Positions 11,058 through 23,242 of a stretch of 64,000 bases of DNA are shown here, piece by piece. Source of the DNA: Takakia lepidozioides (lineage: Eukaryota; Streptophyta; Takakiopsida; Takakiales; Takakiaceae); NCBI GenBank assembly GCA_030704615.1, contig CM060731.1, forward strand, positions 82,068,756 through 82,132,755, given 5' to 3'. Below the pieces are notes generated by a model. That model was not told where the DNA came from. It did no database searches and saw only the letters and a program-made list of their open reading frames with translations. A program made the position numbers and the translations under genes. How positions within the stretch are numbered: position 1 is the stretch's first letter; every line of letters starts with the position of its first letter.

Positions 11058-13680
11058 TTATGCCAATTTCTTGATGTTATCTAAGTACAAATGTTGCAGC
11101 CCGTTGCTAATAGGAGGAGGATTGATGATGCCAATCTTGAATTCTGTAAGTGCCCATACTACCACCAAATCCAAATGCTTCAGCCTCCTCTTTGCATCAA
11201 CCTCTCGTTTTTTGATGGGGATGCAAAGTTCTGGGAACTTCTTGGCAGCATACATAGACACATTGGCAAGCACATCATGTATGTTATCCAGCCCCATGAC
11301 CACCATGGCAATGGTCTTTTTGGCATTCTCTGCTAGTTTCTCAACCTGGACTCCATGCACAGTTACAAATGCATTGCTTCAAATCCCTCATTTCTGTCAT
11401 ACTACTCATCAAACTAACACTCTGGAAATATACAGCTACAAATGGTTAATACTGAGAGAGATGCATACCTAAAAAACTGCAATGAGGCTACCATCAAGCG
11501 CTACATCAAGACGATCATGGTCGACACCACCCTTTCCATTCGTTTTTTTGCATAACCTTCAGATGCGTTGGGCTCGCGGACAGAGAATTTATAGACAAGA
11601 TTTTCTGGACTTTCACAACTGGTACAACTTCAATCTATCTATCCATCAACACCCTTCCCAAACATAGTACACCATTAACACAAATAAACTTCAAGAACCA
11701 AACAACGTCACATGCATAATCAGCTTTACAACAGGATTCAGATATACAAAGATTACTTACTTCTTTATAGGCTTTTTGAAAGGAGTCCGAAGGTCTGTAC
11801 CAGGAATTTTCCTCTTCCTCTTTAAGCTTGCTTGCACATGTGTGTCGTCCTCATCCTTTTCCACATAAACCACTGACATGAGATGCAAGGCACATCACTG
11901 TAAACTTCACATTTCAGACTTCTATTGTTGTACTTTCATTCAGCTATACAACAAACTTTGAGCCCATCCTATTTATATTCTTTACTACTAAAGAACAAGT
12001 GAAAGTAATGTACAGAAAGTGTTTAGGTTGGAAGAAAAACTTGTGAGGCTCCACGCTTTCGGAGAAGGCCGCTTGCACTGGGTCAGGTTGCTCAGTATGT
12101 TCCATGACATCATGTTCTGCTAGCTCCATCATTGGAGAGGGTGCTTGCACCTGTGTGTCGCCCCCATCCATTTCCACATAAACCAATGACATGAGACGTA
12201 AGGCACATCACTCTGGAATCTGAACGTCCTTTACATGACAAGTCTTCTGAAAATCAGACAGAATTAAAATACAAAAGGGTTTACCTTTGGTCTGGCAGTT
12301 TTGGACTCTGTTTATGCTCCTTGTTGGCCAAGTAATGTTTGAATTCCTTGAACCATTGGTAGATATCCTCTCTACTTGCCAGCGCATGCAAGTAGTGCTA
12401 CTACCATTTTTCAATGAAGAGTAAAGCACTCAAGGATGGCTCTCGCGCTTTAATGAAGTCCTTAACCTTGTCTACCATCTCTTTAGAGTTCCTCAAGTTG
12501 CAAGTCAGAAGAGTTCTGATTTCAGGGTCTTCTTGGTTTGAAAACCAAGACCTCACCATCTTCACATTCTGATTATATACTCTCCACTGTAAAGGGTGAT
12601 TATCCCTAAGGAAGTCTCTACCCCACTTCACCTCTCCCCTTTTTGAATGTTGAGGTGGTTTCTTGAATACACACGTTCATACAAGGTTCTCATGCATCCC
12701 TCTGCCTTGGTAGATAGGGTTACTACCTTTCACAAGAGGCTCAATTTTGCTATCACCCCTAGGTGCTCCACAATCTGTACAGAACCTTGCTTTCTCTGAA
12801 GGAAATTCCTCACCACACTTGCCACACTTTGTTAGTTACCACATGAACCTCCAAAAGAGATGGCGTCTTTTCCAGACCATTTCTCGCATCAGCCCTAGGT
12901 TCTCTTGGGGATGTTCTGGTCTTCTTCAATTTTCTTGTGGAAGAACCCTTGGCGACTATCTTCTGTGGGGGCTCAGGTTGTTCACCATGAATTTGTAAAG
13001 GTTGTAGCCCCAACTCGAGCATGCCTCATTGTTCCTCTTCATTTTTTGGATCCTCAGCAACTCATATTCAGTCACTTCTGCCATAATCGCCCTTTTCTAC
13101 AAATTGTGCTTCCCTGTACAAGACCTGAGAGTGCAGCGAAAGCATCCAATGAGATCAATTAGCAGCAAAAGGTACTCCTACTACTCATCCCAAGGTAAAT
13201 GAAGTGACAGAGTAAGCATAAATCACCACGACCATAGCCACCTGTAGGACCTACTTATCTATCCCAAACAATAATGCAAAATACGTATAGGCTTCCCTCC
13301 TTCCTAGTGTCGTGCAGATATCTTGCTTTACAAAAATCTTAGAAGTAATCTAATGTAATCTACTGTGAACTCTAATCTAGATCTAAATCAGGTCTATTCT
13401 ACCTCAACATATGTGCTCTAGCTTTCACAACCACACAACTCAATTCATATACTTCAAGATACTTCTGTCTGGAGAACCTCCTAATTCTCTTGTTGACCAA
13501 AGACAAGCAGTAGAACAAATGAAGATCCTCAGACTCTGAGAGAAATGGAACAATCACATCAGCTGTAGGTACTACATCACTGTCCTGATGTGGTTGGATA
13601 CATTCTTCATCAAATTTGGCAGCAGCTCTATGTAGAAGAAGAACTACAACTTGAAGAGTTCTTCTTGATGCCAAACCCAT
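11058..13680 (-). pseudogene. Unrecognised multi-segment gene with a zinc ribbon and basic tracts, eroded
   Basis: Several coding-like segments follow each other on the minus strand: 13680-13399 (93 codons, hydrophobic start), about 12840-12720 with a four-cysteine zinc ribbon (KCGKCGEEF...RFCTDCGAPRG), 12631-12401 (WGRDFLRDNHPLQWRVYN...), about 12380-12290 (REDIYQWFKEFKHYLANK), about 11890-11770 with nuclear-signal-like KRKRK and KKPIKK, and 11360-11058 (ends ...YLDNIKKLA, stop). Some junctions look like splice sites (for example AAGAA|GTAAGT at about 11760). Others need frame changes, and a stop follows ENLV near 12690. A stretch of about 70 bp is duplicated (11826-11898 and 12142-12212). 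I cannot name the family; a nuclear protein or a transposon-associated ORF are both possible. Confidence 0.4.
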
Positions 13681-14350
13681 GGTCTCTGAACTAAAAAAAG
13701 AATCCTACCAGCTAGAAAAAAATGCCAAATGATGAGCAGAAGAGGATGAGTGTGCATCAAAGACGAATAGTCTAACAAAGATGATAGAGAAAATGGAGTG
13801 ACGAACTCAGTGCAAGACGCAAGAGAAAAGAGAGTACCAGACGCGAGAGAAAAAGACAGTCCGAGACGAGAGAGAAGAGACGCGAGAGAACTGAGATTCA
13901 TCCAAGAATGACCAAGATTCATCCATTAGATTCATCCATCCACTAAGAGTAAACTGAGAACGCTGGTTCCGGTGAGTTTGGGTCACAGTCACCAGAGGAG
14001 TTAGCCTTGTGGCCCCCAGTTTGATCTCAATGGTCCCCCTCCCCCAATTCTCTGTTGTTTTGCTCCACTCACACAGGGGACAGGAAGCCGCTGACAAAGC
14101 TACAGCATGCAAACTTTATAAATAAGAACATCATCACTCTCAAAACTTATGTCAATAGATGAGATGGAACCTACAAGACTCATTGCCTTAGCGGTACCTT
14201 GGGACTTACTGAATCATTGTCACAAAGCACCCAGCAAGCCCCTGCATCAAGCCGAAATGGCTCATCATGGCTCATCATTATCATTAGTATTATATTAATC
14301 TCCTCTCCTCCCAAAGCTGCTCTAGGGGAGGAGAATGGATCATCACGCAC

Positions 14351-14565
14351 CTGCACAAAGAACATAGAGCGCGGTGGAATCTTCATGTAATGTCCCAGCT
14401 TGAAGTCAGACAGAAAGGCGATGGCTTGTTGAGCGCTGTTGTAGCCATATGTCTTGAACAACACATTTGCTATAGGTTGGCCTGGTAACAGGAGACCCAT
14501 AATGTATTCTGAAATTATATTCAACCCTGGTGTCTGATCCCCACCAAACCAAGCCCATGCACTTC
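14351..14565 (-). pseudogene. Oligopeptide transporter (OPT family) exon fragment
   Basis: A 215-bp exon with AG and GT borders (TTTTCACAG| and CAG|GTGCGTG) encodes [20 protein letters not shown] followed by [20 protein letters not shown] and [17 protein letters not shown]. This is the highly conserved core of OPT proteins, proton-coupled peptide and metal-chelate importers of the plasma membrane. Full OPTs are about 700 residues with some 14-16 helices. Neither the preceding nor the following exons are present nearby, and the ORF runs into non-OPT sequence after the donor. It is an isolated captured exon, in the same orientation as the RCC1 and ARL1 pieces upstream. Confidence 0.85.
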
Positions 14566-14796
14566 CTGTGAAAATTCGACACCACTTACAATAGTGTATT
14601 GAAAAAGTGTATTGAAACACATTATTAAGCATACACAGTCCATGACTACAAAGAAGCCAGGTTAATAAGAAGACCATCTAGAAAAAAAAGATAAGTTGAT
14701 GCAATTGTACGTGGAAGGGAAATCTTATTGCGGCACACTTGTTTTGAGAAATTACTTTGTAAATGCTGAAACACAGTCCAAGCACTTATATGATCA

Positions 14797-17655
14797 CACC
14801 GAGCTGACCTCGTTTACTTGATCCAAATGCAAACACTGTTGCTGCCTCTGATGGCCCTGATGTAGCAGTCATAGCGAACAACCTTCTCACTTAGAGACCA
14901 CCCGCCACCTCCCCACCGGAACTTGCAGATCATACATTATGAAGTGGATAAAGGTGATTACAATGACTTCAATGGCGAGGCCCTCAATATGATTGCCACA
15001 AAGGGTCATGCTGATGAATTATTCCTCACATGTTCTCCAGAATTGACTATGGGTACTGATCATGGCTCTTACCAGAATCGGAAGCTCCCAACTGTCCACA
15101 ACGAATACTTCCCCATGCCCAGACCTGCTGTTCTTCTGCCCAAGGTTGATCATACGGGAATTAGACAGTGGCACAATAACATTGTGTCTCCACTAGTACT
15201 TACTAAAATAGTCTGGGAGTTAAAATGTAGGGTAAACATTATGAATAGTAATCTGGAACATGCTATATTCGTAAGTACTATACCCATCTATACTTGCAGG
15301 TGACCTGTCCTTGAGAATAAAATACAAGCGTTCAGACTGGTACCTTGCAAAAACTTACTTTGGATAATCAGCAAATGAGCCGTGAAGTTCAGAGTCATAC
15401 CTGAAAGAGCCAGACCGTGGCTCTAACCGAGACGGTCTTTGGGGGAAACAAAGAAGACAACACGGCACAGCTCTCTCTAAAACAACTATCACTTCTCGTG
15501 GAAGTGCTGGTCCTTTCAAACTGCAATCAACAGTGGGAGCAGGAGCCCATAACTACAGGACCGTCACTATGGTGGACAGATGTACCAAGTCCCTGCCTTA
15601 AGACCTGAAGGGCCAAACTAGTCATCATACAGAACAATGATGGCAAGGTACTTGAGCAGTGCAATGCACAGTGTACAAACTAGAGCAGATTCTGACGCTC
15701 ACACTGGTCCTGAATTACCCCCTAACAGGAAAAACCCCTTCCATAGTGGGCGAAAAGAACATCTTCGTCACTCTGGCTTTCACTATTTGTGGTCTCTGGC
15801 CCTCGGGATAGATAGTTTTCCATCAAATATAAGAGACTAGGGGAGGGACTCCATCTCAGTTGATCACTGACATGGTGCACATTATCTGCCTCCTGACTTC
15901 AAACTATTACTCAACCTGCAGCCAAGACACCCAGTAAGCCGGCATGCAGCCCCGACTTTCTTCCATCTCATTCAAGACAGACCTGAACCCTACATATCGA
16001 CAATTTCAAGCTCCAAGCCTTCATCAAATATAACCTAGGGCATCACACATCAAGTTCCACGTGTAGGACTAAAAAGATTGTTCTAATGAGTGCCACTGAA
16101 TATAACTTGACCACCGGCAAAGTAACACCAAGGAAATATACCTATCCAATCCCTCAAATAGATCATCCCCCTTGATAGCAGACATTTTGAATATAGCCCA
16201 TTGCCGGTTCTTGATCTTGTGCAGGTTCAGAGCTTCTGTAATGGCCGCATCATTCAACGCTCCTGGTAAGTCCTGCGCCATCCCACCATTAACCTCCTTA
16301 CATCAAAGTAAGATACAAGTGCAGACAAATCCACGCTTGTCTCTTTTGCAGAGAACACCAGATAATGCCGTGCAGCACACCTTGCTTGTTCACAGCACAC
16401 GGTGGTAGGCGATGGTTGCACGCCTCCTGTGTAGCTCAGAAACTAGAGCACTGTTCAAGCACCCGGAGAAGATGCAACAACAGCCCTAATTCAAAACCCA
16501 CCTAGATCCCCATAAGAGTCAATAGTTGAGGACCTGCTTATTTGCATAGATAAGAACCACCACATCCTTCAGTTCCTCCTCCTGTACAGCTCAATCATGC
16601 CAAAGTCAATTTACCTCAAGATTTCCGAATCACAAACTTCTTCTGTGGCAAAAAGTTCTCTATTGAGACATATGTTGCCTCTCTGACAGCACACCTCTTG
16701 TGGTCATTTGTGGACATGTTGGACAGGACCCACAGCTGCATAGCACTGTTTGGTAAGGAAGAATTACAACACACATCCCTGACCAAGTTGTGGGCCATCG
16801 CTATGATGACAACAAACAACACATAGACTACAAGCAATGGTAGATTATGCTCTGGAATAGACAAAGAATGATAGAATTGGTCTGCATGCAGGGGGCTGCA
16901 TGCAGAATCATACGACCATTGATGCAATTGCCCTTGAAATTGATAACAGGTCAAAGTGAGACCAGGGTCGATTGCAACATTTGGAACCCTGCAGCAACCC
17001 ATGACACCACAAACGACCTGAAGCTGCTGTAGAAGGAAGGAAAATATTGGGGCTACTGTTGAAACCCCCTGCCCCAGATATACAAGTTTCATGTCCCTGC
17101 AAAGAGAAGAAAGAGTTACAAACACTAGCCGAATCACTTTTGTGCAAACATGTCTTGCCTGGAAGTTTGCAACTTACCAGTCAGAGCAGCACTGTGGTCT
17201 CCATTTGCAGAAATGGTCACTATTCTCTGCAAGTCCAATGCTGAGATGGGCTGAGGGCGAGAAACTCGCCCAACCCCCTTGGTCCCGCTATCAGCAAATT
17301 TTTGTGGATGTATCAATTGGCCACTGTTGACTATTTGAACAGAAGCTCATTTGATTTACTGGGAGCTTCCTCGAGAACGTCCGATTTAAAACGGAACAGT
17401 GGCAATCGCTTGTCGGTAGGATAATTCCACTCGTAGTTTAGTTGTGTAGTTTGCTAAACAACAAACAACCCGACTGTAGCAGACTCACTTTGGACAGAGT
17501 CTCACCTAGGACAAGGGCAAGAGTGTGGCGCATGCCACAGGCAGCCATGGAAACCCTGGCAAAGCCACATGCTCAACTAGACAGGGCCGTAGGCGCACTC
17601 CAAAGTCATCAAGCCCAAGCTGCCCAAATTTCCCATCCCCACATGTACAAAGCAC
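14797..17655 (-). pseudogene. RCC1-repeat (beta-propeller) gene fragments, frameshifted
   Basis: Minus-strand exon pieces of an RCC1-type propeller: 17655-17506 (ALYMWG, then KFGQLGLDDFGVRLRPCLVE, then MAACGMRHTLALVLG|GTGAG), 17307-17178 (PQPISALDLQRIVTISANGD plus HSAALTG|GTAAG), about 17095-16990 (LYIWGRGFQ), about 15150-15073 (QQVWAWGSIRCGQLGASDSG|GTAAG) and about 14877-14797 (TVFAFGSSKRGQLGV). RCC1 repeats form seven-bladed scaffolds, some acting as GTP-exchange factors or UV-B receptors; the subfamily is unclear. The first piece needs two frame changes, one after ALYMWG and one after VEHV, so it is not functional. An ARL1 exon sits between the 16.99-kb and 15.15-kb pieces, so the array is a chimera and not one inherited gene. 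Confidence 0.75.
16142..16272 (-). pseudogene. ARF/ARL1-type small GTPase exon fragment
   Basis: A 131-bp exon bounded by GCGCAG| and |GTATAT encodes DLPGALNDAAITEALNLHKI, then KNRQWAIFKMSAIKGDDLFE and GLDR. This is the stretch following the NKQD guanine-binding motif of ADP-ribosylation-factor-like GTPases (closest by eye to ARL1), Golgi-associated membrane-traffic regulators. In ARF genes an intron can fall exactly before DLPGA, which fits. The rest of the GTPase (P-loop, switches, NKQD) is not found in the window. Changes such as GLDWLS to GLDR at the end suggest either the true exon edge or decay. It lies inside the RCC1 fragment array on the same strand. Confidence 0.85.
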
Positions 17656-18791
17656 TCCACTCTCTACAAGGCACAAGACGTTCAATGTTGAAAGATCCTC
17701 CCTGGCTGTGTTCTGTAGTATCCTGGTGTCTGTCAGTCTCTGCCTTGCTCCTGTGCCACCCTCTCTCTTTCTGTTTGGAAATGAAGATGTGTGCTGTACA
17801 AAGATCTACAGGCACATTATAGATAGCTACAAAAGCTCAATACATTTGCACTAAGCAAGGTATCAAACCTCATGATGCGAAATCACACGGCACAAGCACA
17901 GCTGCAGCAAAATAGAATAGCTTGCCTCACAAGTTGAATCATAGCCCCGCAGATCTTCCAAGATTTATCGAAATGGATGTCAATCAACATTCCCTGTGCA
18001 ACAAACAGGAACTTGCCCAGCGCTGTGTTACATACACCAAAAATAGCAAGTTTGCTGACTTTGATAGAAAACATTTAAGTCTGTGGTCCTATCGTAAGCA
18101 ATCACACCTCATGGGAAACTCTCTGTTGGTTGTCACCAGACACACAATCTACGGCCACACCAAGAAAGTCACTTGCCGCCTGACTTCGGCCTCAAGTAGA
18201 AGCTCCCTCTCCAGTAAGCCCCTCACAGTAGGCCCCACCGGAGTTTCAGGACGGGAAGCAAAGTCAGAAACGTCGGGCCCACTCACGAGATCTGGAGGAA
18301 ATACCTAAGCAGGTGGCAAATAAGCAGTTGGCAGGTGTTAGAAAACATCCATCCATCCATCCAAGGGTCATCATCCCCTGTGGATCCGACAGGGTCTGGC
18401 TAGTGAAGACATTCAGTGATCCCCCTGGACGGTGTGTGCCAGCCACCTATGTGGCAGAAAGCACTACAATAGCGCGCATGGTCCAAGCAACTGAGACAAA
18501 CCTTGTCGGTGAGATTAGAGAGCACACTTCTTTAGTTCTTGATGCAGCTTCTTTAGTTCTTGATCAGCTTTGTAAGGGGAGAAGCATTGGAACTGAGTTA
18601 CGAACTGTGGAAGGGATGTTTGGCGTTTGCGATTCTGATGGGATGGTAGGTTGCAGCACAGACTGGTGTGGAACACTCTCAGTAAAATAACCCATAATCA
18701 GATCCTTCACAATGGTGCAACAACTTGCTTGAGAAGGTGAGGCTATCTAGGTATGACAGTGAATTTTCCTCTCCACTGGAAAAAATGAGGC

Positions 18792-20166
18792 ATGGGTGTC
18801 ACGATGTCTATTGGTGCTACCCCTTTGAGAGAGGTCTCAAATATTGTGAACATTTCATCAAACCAGATTAACAGCGAGGTGACCTACAGCGATTATTTTT
18901 CGAGACTTTGGTTCACCAAAGTTCACAAGGCTGTGCAACTTGATTACGATGGCTTACTTCCAGGCATTAGGGCATTAGCAGAGGTTCACAAGTACCTTCA
19001 AGTTCCTAAGGATGTGCGTCGTTTGATGAGCAAAGATTTGACAGTCTGCGAACCATGGCATCAAGACTGTGTAGTGGTGGTTCCATCTCAGGAGATTGCT
19101 CGGGTGGTTTGGAAATCGGTACAATGGCTGCCACATTGCTCATGTAAGCAAATCTTAATTAGGAAGGGCATCGTTGTGGGGAAGAAGAAGTGCCCTCAAA
19201 CAACCATCTCAGAAGACATGGGTTTGTACTTGCAACGATTTTGGAGCAGCCTTGGTGTCATGACAGATGGAAATGCAGCACTCTTTCAGAACTTAGTGCA
19301 AGATTTCTCTTTTTTGTTGTCACAAGGGAATGAATATCGAGTTGGTGACTCTGTTATCGTTGAGCCTGACGAGCCTTATGAAGGCCACTCGTGGACATGG
19401 AAGGCCCAGATCACCCGGTTTTTCATTCACGAGTTTTATGGTGACAGACGAGTTTTTTCCAAGGCCAGTACTACAACATTGCAACATCACCACGTCTGCT
19501 GTAGCGCTTAAGCACAGCTGTACTGGTATGGTCATCTTACAACTCTGTCCACAAAGGTGGCCTGGAAATGATATCAGGCCTTCCCATCTTCTAATGCACA
19601 AATTCATTCCAATGCCTTTGGTAGGGCAGAATACTAGGATTCTTGTTGCATACGAGATGGAGGATATCTCACCACGGGACCATCTATTCCAACAAGGCAT
19701 GCCCGGTCGCTGCCCTCCTTATCCGGAAATAGGGGATGTTGTGATGGTTAGGAATATTAGCACCCCTGAGTCGTTCTCGGTGGCAGTGGTGAGGAGCGTG
19801 TCTGAAGCAAGGTTCACAAGTGATTCTCCCGAGGAAGAAGAAACTATGAGGAAAGCAATCGCACCAGGGCCACTTGCAAAGCAAGACTACTTCGTCGGGG
19901 AGGTGGAATTGTGCATGTTGGAAGCTGTTGGCCGCGTGTCTGGTGGCCCCCTCAACAGATACAGGGCCTCTGGAATTATGAGCACCAGATCGTGGCATTC
20001 TCTTGAGAGAAGGTTGTATGATGCCCAAGTTACACGTCGCCGCCATGGGGAACCCATTGAGTGGGCATGGCAGGACGGTGGCTCGCGATGCGATGATGAA
20101 GTCTTTGCAATACTTTCAATTCTCAATTCAAAAAATGAAATTGCAATACCCAGGGGGTCGCACTGA
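18792..20166 (+). pseudogene. Unrecognised frameshifted ORF with a BAH-like patch
   Basis: Two overlapping plus-strand frames (18792-19511 and 19330-20166) read as one broken protein. The first contains YRVGDSVIVEPDEP followed by WKAQITRFFIHEFYGDRRVF. That resembles the start of a bromo-adjacent homology or related chromatin-reader fold, where YxxGDxVxVxxxE is followed by WxAxI. A frame change in the T-run at about 19450 would continue as FFQGQYYNIATS. A further change leads into the second frame (GQNTRILVAYEMEDISPRDH). At least two frameshifts make it non-functional. The resemblance is weak; a transposon-encoded protein is equally possible. Confidence 0.35.
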
Positions 20167-20405
20167 ATATGCAATGATTTTGAAAGTCACAAATCAACAT
20201 TTTGATTGTTTGGTGCTCAAGGAGAGATAGTTAGGACAAGTGTGGGCTAAGACAGGGCTGTTTGGGGGATTTGTACTCATGCCCTTCTGAAGGCAAATTG
20301 CCATTAACTTTTGATTTCGCCTTTCAGCTTTTTGATGGAAGGAGATTGAAGAAGGCGCTTCCTTGATGCAAGGATATGCAGACCTTAAGTTTGGTGAGAG
20401 CACAG

Positions 20406-20549
20406 GGAAACTTTTACCCAACTGTGTACTTCCATGAGTTCTGGATGCTGAGAGACAAGCTGGCCGCCATCAATGAGACACTGCATGAGGTTCACTTGGA
20501 TCTGGAGCTGGGTCCCATCAGTCTTATGCGCTGGCAGCTATACCCGCAA
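20406..20549 (+). pseudogene. CLPTM1-family exon fragment
   Basis: A 144-bp exon (GAGCACAG| ... CCGCAA|GTCTAT) encodes GNFYPTVYFHEFWMLRDKLA, then INETLHEVHLDLELGPISLM and RWQLYPQ. This is a conserved luminal segment of the CLPTM1 (cleft lip and palate transmembrane 1) family, multi-pass ER/Golgi membrane proteins of about 600 residues in plants. It is in frame and uninterrupted, but no neighbouring CLPTM1 exon is visible on either side. It is therefore read as a captured exon. Confidence 0.8.
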
Positions 20550-21449
20550 GTCTATCATAGTGAGAGCAGACAGCTTTGAGTTATTTGTTTTTGTAGGAGT
20601 CGCTTGGCACGTCCTTCCTCTCGGTCTTTGTTTTTTGCCTCTAATGGTGGGCAGGTTTGTATGTTTTTGCAGCTTCAATTTTTGGGACTGGAGCTGCAGC
20701 TATGACAGGAGCTGCAGCAATGACGTGAGGCTTCTCGGTAGGATTTTGGTTTAGGAAATGCAGCTATGACATGAGCTGTACCTTGTTCACTATTTTGTTT
20801 CTTTTCATATGTACTTTCAGAGCTGCAGCTAGGACATGAGCTGTAGGAGTGAGTGAGCAAGGCTGTCGATGAAGTTGGAACCAGTAATAAATGCGGGGCT
20901 GCAGCTCTTAGCAGGTCAGTCCTGCTTGGCCAGCAATCGTCTGCGTTTGTTTAGTGGTTTTGTTTGTCCCCTTTCTGTGTTTTGTTCATGTTGCATTGCG
21001 AGTCATTGCTGTAGGTGTTAGTCCCCCAGCCAAGCGGGGGTGCAAACAAGGATGGGACATTCCCCTGTGGGTCAACGGATCCACTATCGAGATGAGCAAC
21101 TGCACTACTTCATCTTTTCCTATAGCCCAAGGGGGAGATATCTACAGACTGAAGGGCAGCCCAACAGCCCCACACAAACCTGCCTACAGTCTTGTGTGAG
21201 AGGGATTTGAACCCAACAAAATCTGCCCACTGGCAGCCCACACACATACATACAAGGCTACTGGTGGCGGAGGGGCACCATCTACATTCCTACAGGTTGG
21301 TTTTGACTTTGTCTATCTAATGTTATAACTTTTGTGTTCTCCTTGTGGTGAAAGGATGCATAATCACACTTATGGAACCAATTCTACAGCTTCCAGCCTT
21401 GGCGTGCCAAGCAAAGCCACCTGGGATCCCTCGAGGCTGGGTTTTAACT

Positions 21450-22340
21450 GCGATATCTACTTTTTCTGAGGAGATTGGAAGCTCCTGGACAGCAGCTGTT
21501 ACTGGTATAGACAATTTGCCTCTTGCTTTATCTGGGAGTTTATGGAGGGAGGTCTACCATGTGCATCTTGCTTCATACATATGGGTCATACTCACACCTT
21601 GAGCAAAATCTCTTCTCTCTCTGTTTAAGTCCACAAACCAAACAACATATCAATATCTTTGATGAAGACCTGCGGGTATTTTGTTTTGTTTTGGCAGAGT
21701 CAGGTGGACTTGTATTCATGGGGAGAGAATCAGACTTGCCGTGTAATGCGATCGCAGTGGCTGCTGGAGCAAATCATGGCCTATGCCTGGAGTCTAGTGA
21801 ATCTTTCTTATTGTGGAAAGCTCTGAAATTCTTTGTTTGATGTTGTCTAGAGTTATGTTCCCCATTTAGAGGTGGCAACGATCATGGCAATTTATTTTTC
21901 TCCTTTTGCTGCAAACAGGAATGTAGATCCGCAATGCAGGCCCTCTCTTGTGATTCAATTGCATGTGGTCTCCTCCAGCAACGTGCAGGTAGTTTGTTTT
22001 TTGGCAATTGGGTTTCTCTTTTTCTCTAGTACCTAAGGTTTAAGATCTAGAAACAGGCACCCGTATTTACAGTGTTCAAACATGGTGGAAGGATCATGGA
22101 GGATTACCTGAAATCTTATGTTGCAAATTGAGACCATAGCCAACTTTATACGTAATCGTCTATTAGTGTATTGCACACAGGCATAGGCATATGTAGTTCT
22201 TATAAGGTCAGAGTGGTTGTGTTCTCAATTTTGTGGTCTTCAATGTCTTCATGCTTGCAGGGGTTTTGGTGCCCTTGGACATGGCTCATACGAGAAAGAG
22301 CTGATGCCTAAGCTGGTGGATGGAAGCTCTATGGAATGAA
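21450..22340 (+). pseudogene. RCC1-repeat fragments on the plus strand
   Basis: Four pieces with RCC1 signatures occur in order: about 21475-21506 (GSSWTAAVTG|GTATAG), 21698-21810 (GGLVFMGRESDL and IAVAAGANHGLCLESS), 21919-21990 (NVDPQCRPSLVIQLHVVSSS, then NVQ|GTAGTT) and 22261-22340 (GFGALGHGSYEKELMPKLVD). AG and GT borders are present for most. The tryptophan expected in VFMWGRE is missing, and the last piece runs into a stop after SSME. The motifs differ from those of the minus-strand RCC1 pieces at 14.8-17.7 kb, so this may be another part of the same donor gene or a second gene. Confidence 0.65.
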
Positions 22341-23242
22341 CGTTCATGTCGAACGAACGTTTCATATCGAAATGTTCATGGAAAAGTGGATAAAAAAGAA
22401 AAACGGCAATGAACATTTTTTGATGTTTTGAAAATATTTGGATTTCCTTCCCATAATTAAGTACTTCAGTAGTCCTTAATTCCGTGAAATTAATGCTGTA
22501 ATTAATGTGAAATTAATGCTAAGTGTGAATAAAATTGATTTTCCCACAACTCAAAGTTTACCTCTTGAAGGCAGAGTAGGATATTGTGTAGTTTTCACAG
22601 TTGGGAATCACATGCTCCTTTGGAGATGTATGAATACCATTTGTTTTTCCACATACACCAAAATTTCCCATACAGGTATCTAAAGGGAACATGCATCGTC
22701 GTACCTGCAACCTTGCCCATTAGAGAGCCTTTAGATCAAACATGTAGTTTATATTTTTTACATGATCGTCCAGCATATAAGACAGAAGAATTGTACTTAC
22801 TAATGTCGACAGGAAGGAAAGCTTGATCCAATGTCGCTATATATATGGTCTTTTCCACTGATTGACGCTGTTCATCTTCTTAATACCATTGATGTTCAAA
22901 GAACATTCCTGGACTCTCGTAACAGTATTGATGAGGATCAATACCTTTGCAAGCAAGGGCTAGAGTTTCATGTCGCAGTGATATTATAGGGGTGGGGTGA
23001 TAATCCTAGCTAGGCACATAAAAGAAAATTTACAGTTGATGCTCCTCTTTCATTAATAGAATGTTTCTATGTCATATACAGGGAGGTTTGGTCAAATTCC
23101 AATGTGGAAATTAATTTAAAATTGCTATGAAGATTGCCTGATATCTAGAACTAAGTTGGGAATTTGCAAATTGAACCATTCCCTGATTGGACATAGGGAA
23201 ATTAAGTCCGAACATCCTTTTCAAAATTTAGTGGACTGTTCC

